DNA of 49,821 nt from JACQNR01 sp964533045 (lineage in GTDB: Bacteria; Acidobacteriota; Terriglobia; UBA7540), in the NCBI GenBank assembly GCA_964533045.1, contig CAZHKT010000007.1:1-49821 (forward strand), given 5' to 3'. The translations under genes and the position numbers were made by a program. Shown here in pieces: positions 18,736-27,510 of the stretch (its first letter is position 1; the number at the start of each line of letters is the position of its first letter). Under the pieces are notes generated by a model. It was not told the origin of the DNA, ran no database searches, and worked only from the letters and a program-made list of their open reading frames with translations.

Positions 18736-19016
18736 GGCCTGTTTTTTCAATGCCATGCCGCCGAAAGGCCGGGCGCATGGCGAGGTTCACGGTTTTACTC
18801 TTCGGAATACGGGGAGGGAGGGGTATACATTTGGCCCAGCTCACCGTGTTTCTTTCCTATTCCATTTAATTTCAATAGATTACGATTGAAGCCACCAACC
18901 TTGTCCTTGGGGGAATCCGAAGGGGTACCCAGGTACTGGTACCTGCGTGCTATTCCCATCAACACGGGACTATAGGAGAATCGTCACTGTAAGTTCGAAG
19001 TGAGGAGACGACAGAC

Positions 19017-19292
19017 ATGTGGTTGCAGATTGCAGTCGGAGCGGCGTGGTTAATGTGGTTGAGTTCGGGGATGGCGGGCCTGGAGAAGGGCCTCAGCGTG
19101 GGAGCACTTCTGGTGCTCGGCCTGGGGATGAAGAACCTGCTGGATACCTTCTGGAAGCGCGAGACCGCGAAGGCGCGCGCGCCCGAGCCGGAACCTGAAC
19201 CGCTGCGCCTGGCTCCCCGGGCCTTCGATCGCACCTCTGGCCACCCGGCATTGAGAGGTTTTGAAAGGAGATACTCGAATCCACGGGCGTAA
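19017..19292 (+). CDS. Small membrane protein
   Basis: The gene encodes 91 residues from ATG 19017 with GAGGAG upstream. Two hydrophobic stretches (LQIAVGAAWLMWLSSGMAGL and LSVGALLVLGLGMKNLL) fill the first half; a charged tail follows with a short Glu/Pro run (PEPEPEPLRL). Family unknown. A hairpin terminator lies about 80 bp downstream. Confidence 0.6.
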   Translation: MWLQIAVGAAWLMWLSSGMAGLEKGLSVGALLVLGLGMKNLLDTFWKRETAKARAPEPEPEPLRLAPRAFDRTSGHPALRGFERRYSNPRA

Positions 19293-19370
19293 CCCACGCC
19301 CCGGCCGCCCGGACCGATCGGGCGCCTCACAAGCTTCTTGCGGGCCCACCAGAGTCAGCTCAAGCCACCC

Positions 19371-19395
19371 GGGGGCGCGTACCCAGCGCGCCCCC
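19371..19395 (+). terminator. Hairpin terminator candidate
   Basis: GGGGGCGCG (19371-19379) pairs with CGCGCCCCC (19387-19395) around a 7-base loop. CCTTTTGGG follows shortly after, a weak T-run. It fits the end of the 19017 gene. Confidence 0.55.
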
Positions 19396-19549
19396 GCGGC
19401 CTTTTGGGCCTCGGTTTATCTTTTCGGGACCCATGATCCCTTACAGAATCCTTAGCGTTCTGCCGATAAAACATATCGAGGAAGCAGGGCGGCGCGACCA
19501 TGCCGGCGGATTCCTCTTCCCGATCGTAAAGCGCATAGGGTAGGAGGCC

Positions 19550-20017
19550 ATGGGGGTATCCATAGCCAGCGGTTTTGAGGTGCCTCTGGTCTGTTCGTCA
19601 TGCCAGGACCAGCGCACCATCCAATTAGATCGAACCCTGTTCGAGGATCTTGGCCGTCAGGGACAGGTTCGAATCTTCTGCGCGGTGTGCGGCAGGAGCA
19701 CGATTTGGCGCGGCGCGCAGGCGGACCGCCGCAGCGGTTTAGACCGCCGCCGGGCGCCGCAGGCGCGGCTCCAACTGCCGATTTTCATCCGATGCGACCA
19801 TCCCGCACAGCAGTTCAGTGAGGTGACGACAACCCAGACCGCATCCCGGAAAGGTGCCAGCTTCTGCACCCAGCATCAATTGCGGGAGGGTATGACGATT
19901 TCGGTGGTGCTTCCCTTTAAGGAGGGTGACCCCCATCCTATCGAATCTCCGGCGCGCGTGGCCTGGCTGAGGCCCCAAGAGGGCGGTTGGGAAATCGGCG
20001 TTGAACTGCTGAGGTAG
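19550..20017 (+). CDS. PilZ-like protein with N-terminal zinc ribbon
   Basis: The protein has 155 residues. An N-terminal four-Cys knuckle (CSSC ... CAVC, about residues 15-18 and 44-47) resembles a zinc ribbon. It is followed by RRSGLDRRRAPQARLQLPIFIRC, which recalls the RxxxR of PilZ c-di-GMP receptors, then TASRKGASF (degenerate D/NxSxxG) and GMTISVVLPF ... ARVAWLRPQEGGWEIGVELL, the usual PilZ ending. The Asp/Asn of the second motif is lost, so c-di-GMP binding is doubtful. The start is ATG 19550, 3-4 bases after GTAGGAGG. It precedes the TTCC-tract surface protein gene. Confidence 0.72.
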   Translation: MGVSIASGFEVPLVCSSCQDQRTIQLDRTLFEDLGRQGQVRIFCAVCGRSTIWRGAQADRRSGLDRRRAPQARLQLPIFIRCDHPAQQFSEVTTTQTASRKGASFCTQHQLREGMTISVVLPFKEGDPHPIESPARVAWLRPQEGGWEIGVELLR

Positions 20018-20085
20018 GGGAAAGCCTCGAAGGTCTTCGTGCTTCATCTGCAGGTTCACAATAAGGCGTCGGATCATGATTTGGC

Positions 20086-20113
20086 TTGACATTCGATTGT
20101 GCGGGAGTAGACT
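20086..20113 (+). promoter_or_regulatory. Putative promoter of the TTCC-tract gene
   Basis: TTGACA (20086-20091), 16 bases and TAGACT (20108-20113) lie 40 bases before ATG 20153, which has AGGAGG (20141-20146) as ribosome site. Confidence 0.6.
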
Positions 20114-20152
20114 CCGCTCATCCACCGGGGTGTTGCAAGACAGGAGGCAGTC

Positions 20153-22548
20153 ATGAAACGCGCGGGTTTTCCTTCCTTCCTTCCTTCCTTCCGCTGATGG
20201 TTTTGGCAATACTCGCCATATTTTTGTGGCACGGCCTCACACCCAAGGCGCAGGAGAGTGAAGGCTGCGCGTCCGGCTGCGGCGGCGAGGAGAGCAAGAT
20301 CGCGCCGCGCCAACTCGAGTTTTCCTACTACACCTTGCGCGACGGGTTCACCTCGACCCTGATCCTGGTGAATGTGACGCCGGAGCCGGTGGACCTCACG
20401 CTCGCTCTTCATAGCCGCTCGGGCCAGACGCTGCTCGCCCCGGCCCTCACCATCGCAGGTTTTCAGAAGCTGCCGCTGGACATCGGCGCGGTGCTCGCCA
20501 GCCTCTCGGCCGACGTGACCGGTGATTTCGCCGAGGGCAGCGCGACGGTATACTTTGTGGGGAAGATCATGCCCGTCACCGGCCAGGTGACCATGAGCAA
20601 CCCGGCCAAGAATTTGAGCTTCGAAACCGAAATGGTGGATAACGCGCCAGGGCTGTTTCTGCTTCCCAAGCAGCAGCATGGCCTGTGGTGGGGATTAGGC
20701 GGGGGACGTGACGCGCGCATCGCCGTCACCAATACGTCCGGGGCGGCTGCCACGGCGGATGTCTTTCTCGATTTCCAGTCCGAGCGCCACTCCGTTGAGC
20801 CGCTCAACTTCGCCCCGCATGAGACCAAGGTGCTTTCTGTCGTGGAGATGCTGGGCAACTTGAAGGTCTCGCCCGCCGCAGCGCCCGAGGGCGGTATCAC
20901 GATTGTGGCGAGCGGGCCCAACCCCATGCTGACGGCTCAGGGGAAGATCATGGACCCCGCGACGGGTTTCTCGACCACTCTCAACTTTCTCGATCCGTCG
21001 CAGCAGGTGGCGAGCGCGCTGCACGCGAGCGGCTTGCCGATTGGCTTGCCCGCCAGGGGCTCGCCTTTCGCGGGGGCGTGAACGTTTACACCGCATGTGA
21101 TTGTGCGCAATCTGCTGAGCATCCCGCAAACGGCCAGTATTACTGTCGAGTACCCTACCGACGACGGTCCGGCGCGCACGGCGCTGGCGCCTTTGCTTCT
21201 TGCCGCCTACGAGACGCGGGCCTTCTCGCTCGACGCCGTGATGGGCCAGTTGCCCCTCCCGCTGCCTTTCGCCTCGATCCGCATAGAATACAGCGGCGCG
21301 CCGGGGGCGGCGTTTGCGGAAGTGGCGAGCGTCGAAGCCAAGGGCGATCTGGTGATTGACGGCCGCCTCGCCAACGAAGGCGACGGCTGGGCCGGCTCGG
21401 GCGGCAACCCCTGGCATGTGGACGACGAGACCGACTCGATTCTGTTTCTCACCAACATGAGCGGCCAGAGTTGCCGGGTCGGAGTCCGCGTGGACGTGCA
21501 AGGCCAGCCCTACTTCATCACCGACGTGGATTTGCGGCCGCATGAAACGCGGGCCATGGACATCCGGCAAATCCGCGACGCCCAGAGGAAGGACTATAGG
21601 GGCACGATAATTCCGGCGAGCGCAACGGACGGCAGCGTGGCGTGGTTGCGGCTGGAGAAGGGGCCGGTGATGGGTCGGGTGGCCATGCTGCGGCGCAAGG
21701 GCGGGATGGCCAGCAGCTACCAATGCCAGCTCTGCCCCTGCGAGGCGACCTTCATCAGCATCGACGAGCAAGTACCCAACCCGCATCCACCCATGCTACC
21801 GGGTGGAACCTGCCAGCACACGGCGATCGGGAATTACGGCGGCTGCTGGTCGCCCTTCGCCTCGGACATCACCACCCTGGCGACGTGGACGTCGCTCAAT
21901 ACGGCAGTAGCGACGGTGAACAACTCGACGTAGAGGGGCCGCGTGACTGGAGTGGCCGGCGGCACGGCGACCATCAAGGCCTATTACCAGGGCGTCGCCT
22001 ATCTCTGGTCCGGTGGCTATCCGGGCTACTGCCAGGTCAACGGCCTGCCCGCCGATGACGATACTGACACGTGCGTTGTAAAAGTGCCAACCAGCCTCGC
22101 TATTGTACCGGGGACCTCATCCACCACTTCCGAAGCCCCATGCACGACGTCCGGTGGTTTGGCGGGTTGCGGCGTGACCAGGACATTCAAATACCAAGTG
22201 AACGATCAGAACGGACAGCCCCTCATGAAGGCAAACATGGCAACTGGAGACGTAATCTGTAACACCGCCACAAACCAATTAAACCTGCAAGGGTACGTTA
22301 CAACCTGTGGAGGAATGACGGGGTCCTGTTGGGGTACTGCGGGACCATGCGGCAAGTTCACAGATTCGAACGGCCAGTTTACTGAGACACTCACCGTATG
22401 CGCGCCAGCATGTAAGCCTGCTGGCGTCTGTATTACGGCAGGGCAGACGGTGGCAAGTCAGACATGGACAGTGGCAGGGTACACGTTAAGCGGCAATGTA
22501 AAGTCTCTCTCTTATCAGTGTGACAGGATTTTGGTGAATGGAAATTGA
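20153..22548 (+). pseudogene. Secreted Ig-like (Big_2) repeat protein, off-frame at TTCC tract and with two in-frame stops
   Basis: ATG 20153 has a perfect AGGAGG site but reads only 14 codons to TGA 20195. With seven instead of six TTCC units it would fuse to a signal peptide (LPLMVLAILAIFLWHGL) and about 780 more residues. The body has two similar beta-rich halves (YYTLRDGFTSTLILVNVTPE and TPHVIVRNLLSIPQTASITV), a Big_2 Ig-like segment (TAVATVNN ... VTGVAGGTATIKAYY) and a Cys-rich end. Two more in-frame stops occur, TGA 21079-21081 and TAG 21931-21933, without any frameshift, and coding character continues after both. It is therefore a phase-variable gene now decayed, a recent pseudogene, or a read-through case. 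The next gene starts 8 bp later. Confidence 0.75.
20169..20192 (+). repeat. (TTCC)6 tetranucleotide tract
   Basis: Six perfect TTCC units lie 14 bases after ATG 20153, inside the region that would encode the signal peptide. One extra unit or two fewer would restore the long frame. Confidence 0.95.
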
Positions 22549-22556
22549 GGTGGCCC

Positions 22557-23282
22557 ATGAATCGAATAGTTTTCTTGGTATTGATTTGTTGTTCGCCCGT
22601 TTCCCTCTCTCCCGTAACTGCACGGGACTTGCAGGCCGATCTCAATACGAAAGTGAGTGCATTCAGTCTTTCGGCGACTGACCTTGCGGACGCCATCCTG
22701 AAGATTGGGAAGCATTTTGAACTTCCAGTGGGGGTCGAGTGGGTCAAGGACAAACAAACGGGCCGCGCTTTCATTATCTCTTGGAGGGACGCCACGGTCG
22801 GGGAAATGATCGAATCGGTGGTTAAGAACTACCCCGGCTATTCATTCCAGGCTGAGCAGGGTGTCGTGCGGGTGTTTCGGCAAGAATTGCTTTATGACAA
22901 TCGAAACTTCCTCAATCTCAAGATTCCTGAAAATTTTGACGTACGCAATGAGATAAGTGGCCTTACAAACCAGCGCCTGAGGGGCACCCTACAAGATATC
23001 GTTTCATCTCGGAAGCTGCCTCTCGGCGCAGGGGTCGGAGGGAGCTATGCCACAGGAGTAGAAGAGAAACCGCTAAGGATTGAGCTAGGGGGTAGCACTG
23101 CCCGGGAGGCGCTGGATAAGCTTGTCGTGGCCTCAGAGCATAAGATTTGGGTTGTGACCTTCTCGGATACCAGTGAACTCACTTCGACCGGCTACCTTCG
23201 GACGGAGACGAGGTGGCATCCTGGCCCCTTTCCAGATACCGATCAACCAATGTGGGAATTCCTCGCCTGGGACGAATTGTGA
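22557..23282 (+). CDS. Secreted protein with secretin/TonB N-terminal-like (STN) repeats
   Basis: The gene encodes 241 residues from ATG 22557 behind GAGGTGG. The signal peptide is MNRIVFLVLICCSPVSLSPVTA. The mature part starts with LSATDLADAILKIGKHFELPVGVEW ... WRDATVGEMIESVVKNYPGYSFQAEQGVVRVF, the alternating pattern of STN/secretin N-domain modules. A second similar module is QRLRGTLQDIVSS ... STAREALDKLVVASEHKIWVVTF. No secretin barrel follows. It begins 8 bp after the broken Ig-like gene and is probably in its operon, and is more A/T-rich than its neighbours. The precise role is unknown. Confidence 0.65.
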   Translation: MNRIVFLVLICCSPVSLSPVTARDLQADLNTKVSAFSLSATDLADAILKIGKHFELPVGVEWVKDKQTGRAFIISWRDATVGEMIESVVKNYPGYSFQAEQGVVRVFRQELLYDNRNFLNLKIPENFDVRNEISGLTNQRLRGTLQDIVSSRKLPLGAGVGGSYATGVEEKPLRIELGGSTAREALDKLVVASEHKIWVVTFSDTSELTSTGYLRTETRWHPGPFPDTDQPMWEFLAWDEL

Positions 23283-23305
23283 TCTCTGCGTGGCTGGCGC
23301 AGAGA
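23283..23305. terminator. Convergent-gene hairpin
   Basis: TCTCTGCG (23283-23290) and CGCAGAGA (23298-23305) form a perfect 8-bp stem between two converging genes. No clear T-run follows on either strand, so it may be a factor-assisted terminator. Confidence 0.45.
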
Positions 23306-23346
23306 CGGCAAAGTGTGCCATGTCCGCGCCAGTCGCGGTCCTCCAC

Positions 23347-24783
23347 TCAAGTTCGCTGGATATACACCATGTGGGTTTGCAGGTGCTCGTAGAGGCCGTG
23401 TTTGCCGTCGGCGCCGCCGATGCCGCTTTTCCGCCAGCCCGCATGGAACCCCTGGAAGGCCTCGAAGTTCTCGCGGTTGATGTAGGTCTCGCCGAAGCGA
23501 ATCTCCTGGCAGGCCTTGAGCGCGACGTTCAAATCGCGGGTGTAAATGGATGAGGTCAGGCCGTACTCGGAATCGTTGGCGTAGGCGATGGCCTCGTCGA
23601 GATCTTCAAAGGTCACGATCGGCACAACCGGCCCGAAGATTTCGCGGTGGATGATCTCCATTTCCTGCCGGCAGCCGGCGAGCACCGTGGGTTCGTAGTA
23701 GTACCCTCCTTCGAGCGGGGAGCGCTTGCCGCCGGTGATGACGGTCGCTCCGGCCTTGACCGCGCCGCCCACCAGGCTTTCCACCTTCTTGTAGCCCTTT
23801 TCGTTGATCAGCGGGCCATATTCGACCGTCTCATCGGCGAGCGGATCGCCGTAATGAGTCTCTTTCATCGCTGCGGTCAGCTTTGTTACAAACTCGTCTG
23901 CCACCGGTTTCTGCACATAGACGCGCTCGGCGCAATTGCAGACCTGGCCGCTGTTGATGACGCGCGAGGCCTTGATGGCCTTGACCGCCAGGTTGATATC
24001 GGCGTCGGCCATGACCAAGGCCGGGGCCTTGCCGCCCAGCTCGAGATTGACCTTGGTGATGTTGGGGGCGGCGGCGCTCATGATGGCGGAGCCCGTCTCG
24101 ACGCTGCCCGTGAAGCTGATCATGCCGATGCGCGGCGAGCCCGCCAGCGCCTTGCCGGCGGTCGGGCCGCGGCCGTGCACCATGTTGATGAGTCCCGGCG
24201 GCACGCCCGCTTCCATCACCAGTTCGCAGAATTTTACCGCGTTGTGAGGCGTCTCTTCGCTCGGTTTGATGACGATGGTGTTGCCGGTCACCAGGGCGGG
24301 CGCCGTCTTGCGCGCGATCAGGAAGAAGGGGAAGTTCCACGGCAGGATGCCGCCGATCACGCCGATGGGCTGGCGGAAGAGGAAGATGGTTTCGCCCGGG
24401 CGGTCGCTCTCCAGGATTTCGCCCTCGATGCGGCGCGCCCACTCCGCCATGTAGTCGAAATAGTCGGCGGTGAAGCTGGCCTCGGCACGCGCCAGGGGAA
24501 GCGGCTTGCCCTGTTCTTCGGTGATGATGCGGGCCAGTGATTCGGCGTGGACGCGAATCTTCTCGCCGATGGCGCGCAGCGCCTCGGCGCGCTCGATGGC
24601 GGGCCGCCGCGCCCAGGCGCGCTGGGTGGCCTCGGCCGCGGCGATGGCCGTCTCCACGTCGGCCGGCGTGCTTTCCGGCACGGTGCAGATGAGCTGGCCA
24701 TTGGCGGGATTGGTGACCTCGATGCGCTCCTTGCCGCTCGAGGCGACAAACTTACCGTTGATGAAGTTGTTGTAGTCGGGCAT
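23347..24783 (-). CDS. aldA: Lactaldehyde/glycolaldehyde dehydrogenase
   Basis: This NAD-dependent aldehyde dehydrogenase of 478 residues is strikingly like E. coli AldA: SFTADYFDYMAEWARRIEGE, GILPWNFPFFLIARK (about 145-159), NLELGGKAP with general-base Glu248, VINSGQVCNCAERVYVQ with nucleophile Cys282, and the end ETYINRENFEAFQGFHAGWR. AldA oxidises L-lactaldehyde to lactate and glycolaldehyde to glycolate in fucose/rhamnose and glycol metabolism. The start is ATG 24783, 8 bases after GGAGGA; a frame extending to 24915 has no homology. It stands alone, with no fuc or rha genes in the window. Confidence 0.93.
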   Translation of the reverse strand: MPDYNNFINGKFVASSGKERIEVTNPANGQLICTVPESTPADVETAIAAAEATQRAWARRPAIERAEALRAIGEKIRVHAESLARIITEEQGKPLPLARAEASFTADYFDYMAEWARRIEGEILESDRPGETIFLFRQPIGVIGGILPWNFPFFLIARKTAPALVTGNTIVIKPSEETPHNAVKFCELVMEAGVPPGLINMVHGRGPTAGKALAGSPRIGMISFTGSVETGSAIMSAAAPNITKVNLELGGKAPALVMADADINLAVKAIKASRVINSGQVCNCAERVYVQKPVADEFVTKLTAAMKETHYGDPLADETVEYGPLINEKGYKKVESLVGGAVKAGATVITGGKRSPLEGGYYYEPTVLAGCRQEMEIIHREIFGPVVPIVTFEDLDEAIAYANDSEYGLTSSIYTRDLNVALKACQEIRFGETYINRENFEAFQGFHAGWRKSGIGGADGKHGLYEHLQTHMVYIQRT

Positions 24784-25042
24784 CCCCCAGTTCCTCCGTT
24801 GTCGGTCGTGATTCGCCGTCATTCTACCGCAACCGGCGAACGCGAGAAACCGAAAGAGGGCGGGCAACGCGTCTCGCCCCCTGGTGGGAACTCCACCCGC
24901 CACCGTGTTGACCAACTCGATAATCGGAGGCGGCGTTCATCTCTTGTACATTGGGGGGCGATGAAGAAGTCCCCCGGCGCTTACGAAGGTCGCAGGCGGG
25001 GCGCAGACTGGAAGACGCCCCGGGCAACAGGAGGAGCAGAGT

Positions 25043-26290
25043 ATGGAACTGGCGACGATGCCTCAACCTCAAACGGTGGATGAAACGGGGGTCAAGCGCA
25101 GCATTCTGGAAGACCTGGCGCTCAAGTCTTTTTACCTTCAGGGCGAACTGACCCTGCGCGAATTGGCGGCGGTCATGAAGCTCAGTGTGGCCATCATTCG
25201 CGAGATTTTCGAGTATCTGCGCAAGGAACAACTGGTGGAAGTCAAGGGCATGTCGGGCGGCGACTACCGCGTCACCACCACCACCCTGGGCAAAGAGCGC
25301 TCCATCGCTCTGCTGATGCAGAATCAGTACACCGGCGCGGCGCCGGTGTCCTTTCGCGACTACGTAATCCGGGTGCGCAGCCAGAGCGTCCGCGATTTTG
25401 CCGTGCGGCCGGAGGAAATGGCCCAGGCCTACGAAAGTCTGGTCCTCAGTGAGCGGATCCTGACCCAGATCGGAACGGCGGTGGTTTCGGGAACCTCGAT
25501 CTTCCTATACGGAGCCACCGGCACCGGAAAGACCGCCATCGCGGAGCTCATGCCGCGCATCTACCACGACCGCGTCTGGATTCCGCACGCCGTGGAAGTG
25601 GACGGGCAGATCATTGCCATCTTCGACCCTATCGTGCACGAGAAGATCGAGGATCCGTTGCACACCCTCCACGATGAGCGCTGGGTTGCCTGCAAGCGCC
25701 CGCGCGTGCTGGTGGGCGGGGAACTCACCTTCGAAATGCTCGACCTGCAGTTTAATCCGGTGGCGAAATACTACTCCGCGCCCGTGCAGATGAAGGCTAA
25801 CAACGGCGTGCTCATCATCGACGACTTTGGCCGCCAGCGGATTCGTCCGGACGAGCTGCTGAACCGCTGGATTCTTCCCCTCGACCGCCACATTGACTTC
25901 CTGACGCTGGCGGGCGGGCGCAAGCTGGAGATCCCCTTCGACCTCTTCGTGGTCTTCGCCACCAACCTGAATCCGACCGACCTCGCCGACGAGGCCTTCC
26001 TGCGCCGCATTCACAACAAGATCAAGGTGGAAGCCATGGCTCCGGCCGCCTTCAAGGAGGTCTTCAAGCGGCTCTGTATCCAGCAGGGGCTAGGCTATGA
26101 CCCCGCGGTGGTGGACTACCTGATCGAAGTGTTGCAGAAGGAATTCCATCAGCCGCTGCGTCCCTGTTACGCGCGCGACGTCATCAACCAGATCCGCTGG
26201 GGCGCGCAGTACGAAGGCCGCGAGGCGCAGATCAGCCGCGAGGCCGTCCACCAGGCCTGCCAGAATTACTTCCTGACGCCCAGCGCGTAG
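25043..26290 (+). CDS. AAA ATPase with N-terminal winged helix
   Basis: The protein has 415 residues. The first 70 form a helix-turn-helix/winged-helix-like unit (ILEDLALKSFYLQGELTLRE, then LSVAIIREIFEYLRKEQLVE). Then comes an AAA+ core with Walker A GATGTGKT (157-164) and Walker B GVLIIDDF (about 255-262), a sensor-like VFATNLNPTDLAD and a downstream helical lid. The segment HAVEVDGQIIAIFDPIVHE after Walker A marks an unassigned family known from Acidobacteriota, Planctomycetes and delta-proteobacteria. Role is unknown; a chaperone or regulator is possible. The start is ATG 25043 after AGGAGG. It is monocistronic. Confidence 0.82.
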   Translation: MELATMPQPQTVDETGVKRSILEDLALKSFYLQGELTLRELAAVMKLSVAIIREIFEYLRKEQLVEVKGMSGGDYRVTTTTLGKERSIALLMQNQYTGAAPVSFRDYVIRVRSQSVRDFAVRPEEMAQAYESLVLSERILTQIGTAVVSGTSIFLYGATGTGKTAIAELMPRIYHDRVWIPHAVEVDGQIIAIFDPIVHEKIEDPLHTLHDERWVACKRPRVLVGGELTFEMLDLQFNPVAKYYSAPVQMKANNGVLIIDDFGRQRIRPDELLNRWILPLDRHIDFLTLAGGRKLEIPFDLFVVFATNLNPTDLADEAFLRRIHNKIKVEAMAPAAFKEVFKRLCIQQGLGYDPAVVDYLIEVLQKEFHQPLRPCYARDVINQIRWGAQYEGREAQISREAVHQACQNYFLTPSA

Positions 26291-26369
26291 CGCAAGGGCG
26301 GCAACGTGAACCGCCACATTGACCTCGCCGCGCTGCGGAGGGCTCCGCACTCCCGCTCCCACATTTCGT

Positions 26370-26399
26370 TTGACTGTGTGGTGAAGGAGAGGGTAGGAT
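26370..26399 (+). promoter_or_regulatory. Putative promoter of the tandem-domain secreted gene
   Basis: TTGACT (26370-26375) and TAGGAT (26394-26399) are 18 bases apart, 27 bases before ATG 26427. The -10 is a moderate match. Confidence 0.35.
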
Positions 26400-26426
26400 C
26401 TGCAAAATTCAATTCGGGGGATAGGA

Positions 26427-27441
26427 ATGTTCCGACGCACTGAACTCCGCGGCATCCTGCTGGTTGGAGTCATTATAGCGCTTCCCCACCAGCTGAATTC
26501 TCAACAGCCCCAGTTTTCGCCCAAAAAGAGTGAGAGTCCGTCCGCCGCCAAGCCGCGCGATTCGAAGCCGCCGGCCCCATCTTCGCGAATTGCACCTCAG
26601 GACACCAATGGACGATGGGAGGGCACGACTTCTCAAGGAAAGGAAATCGTCCTCGTGGCACACAAGGGCAGTATCGTGCTCGTGAAGATCGCTTACTCCA
26701 TCCCGGCCAAGGGCTGCTTCTCTGTGCCCGAATTGAACAATACATTTCAAGTGGACTACTTCGGCGCCAAGTCGCCACCGTCGATTCAGGGCAGCCGTTT
26801 CGAGATCATTCGAAATCAGACCTCGGGGGGGGATCAACGCGGCCCCGATGATGTTTCTTCGCGGCAGTTTCGCCTCGGCAGATTCAGTCCGGGGGAACCT
26901 GGAGTTGATCGCCATATCCGCACCTGGGCAGACGCCTTGCCAAGCCGCGGCGAAGATGACCTTCAGTGCAAAGAAGAGGTCTAGCGCCGGACAGAAGACG
27001 GGTTCCGCTGATGCGGGCACTGGCCCCGCCAATTCCTATGATGGCAACTGGTTCGGGACCACTTCCGACGGCAAGCGGTTCAGGTTCGTGGTGAAAGACA
27101 ATCTTGTGGACGACGTCGATATGACATTGACAATTCCCGATGGCGATTGCGAGGGCTACAGACGCGATCAGTGGGGCCATTTCAACCACCAGGGCACCGT
27201 CTGGGATATCCAGCAAAGTTACAACGAGGAGCTCAGAAAAGAACTGGCTTCGAAGGCAGTGGTCGAGAACGGCTCGTTTCGGGCTGTATTCGGCAAGAGA
27301 TTCAAGGCCGTTTTCACCGGCCGGTTTGCCGCCCCCGGCGAAGCGTCTGGTGAGTTCAGCTACTCGCGAATTTGGCAGGAAATGGATCGGCCGCCCTGCA
27401 AGCTGGAATTGCGTGGAACCTGGGAAGCAATCCGTCCTTAA
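26427..27441 (+). pseudogene. Secreted tandem-domain protein, frameshifted at a G8 tract
   Basis: ATG 26427 follows GGGGATAGGA and encodes a signal peptide (LRGILLVGVIIALPHQLNSQ). It is followed by a linker and two related beta-rich domains: NGRWEGTTSQGKEIVLVAHK and DGNWFGTTSDGKRFRFVVKD. In the first frame the protein loses sense after the eight Gs at 26825-26832 and stops at 26984. The +1 frame carries the rest of domain 1 (LRGSFASADSVRGNLELIA) and all of domain 2 to TAA 27441. With seven Gs the two parts join as one protein of about 338 residues. The break may be a sequencing error, a mutation or phase variation. Function is unknown. It converges on the UnbV gene. Confidence 0.75.
26825..26832 (+). 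repeat. G8 homopolymer tract
   Basis: Eight consecutive Gs lie inside the secreted-protein gene at the exact point where the reading frame switches. Removing one G or adding two restores one long frame. Confidence 0.9.
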
Positions 27442-27510
27442 GGTCCCTGGTTGGTCAGAACCTCAGGTTGGAAGATATCTTCAGGACGGGTGAACGAATC
27501 AGGCGCCTTC

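Noticed and set aside
21076..21100. TGA in the Ig-like protein gene as a second selenocysteine codon
   Set aside because: It is not in a redox motif, no strong hairpin follows at the right distance, and the same gene also has a TAG stop; decay or read-through is simpler.
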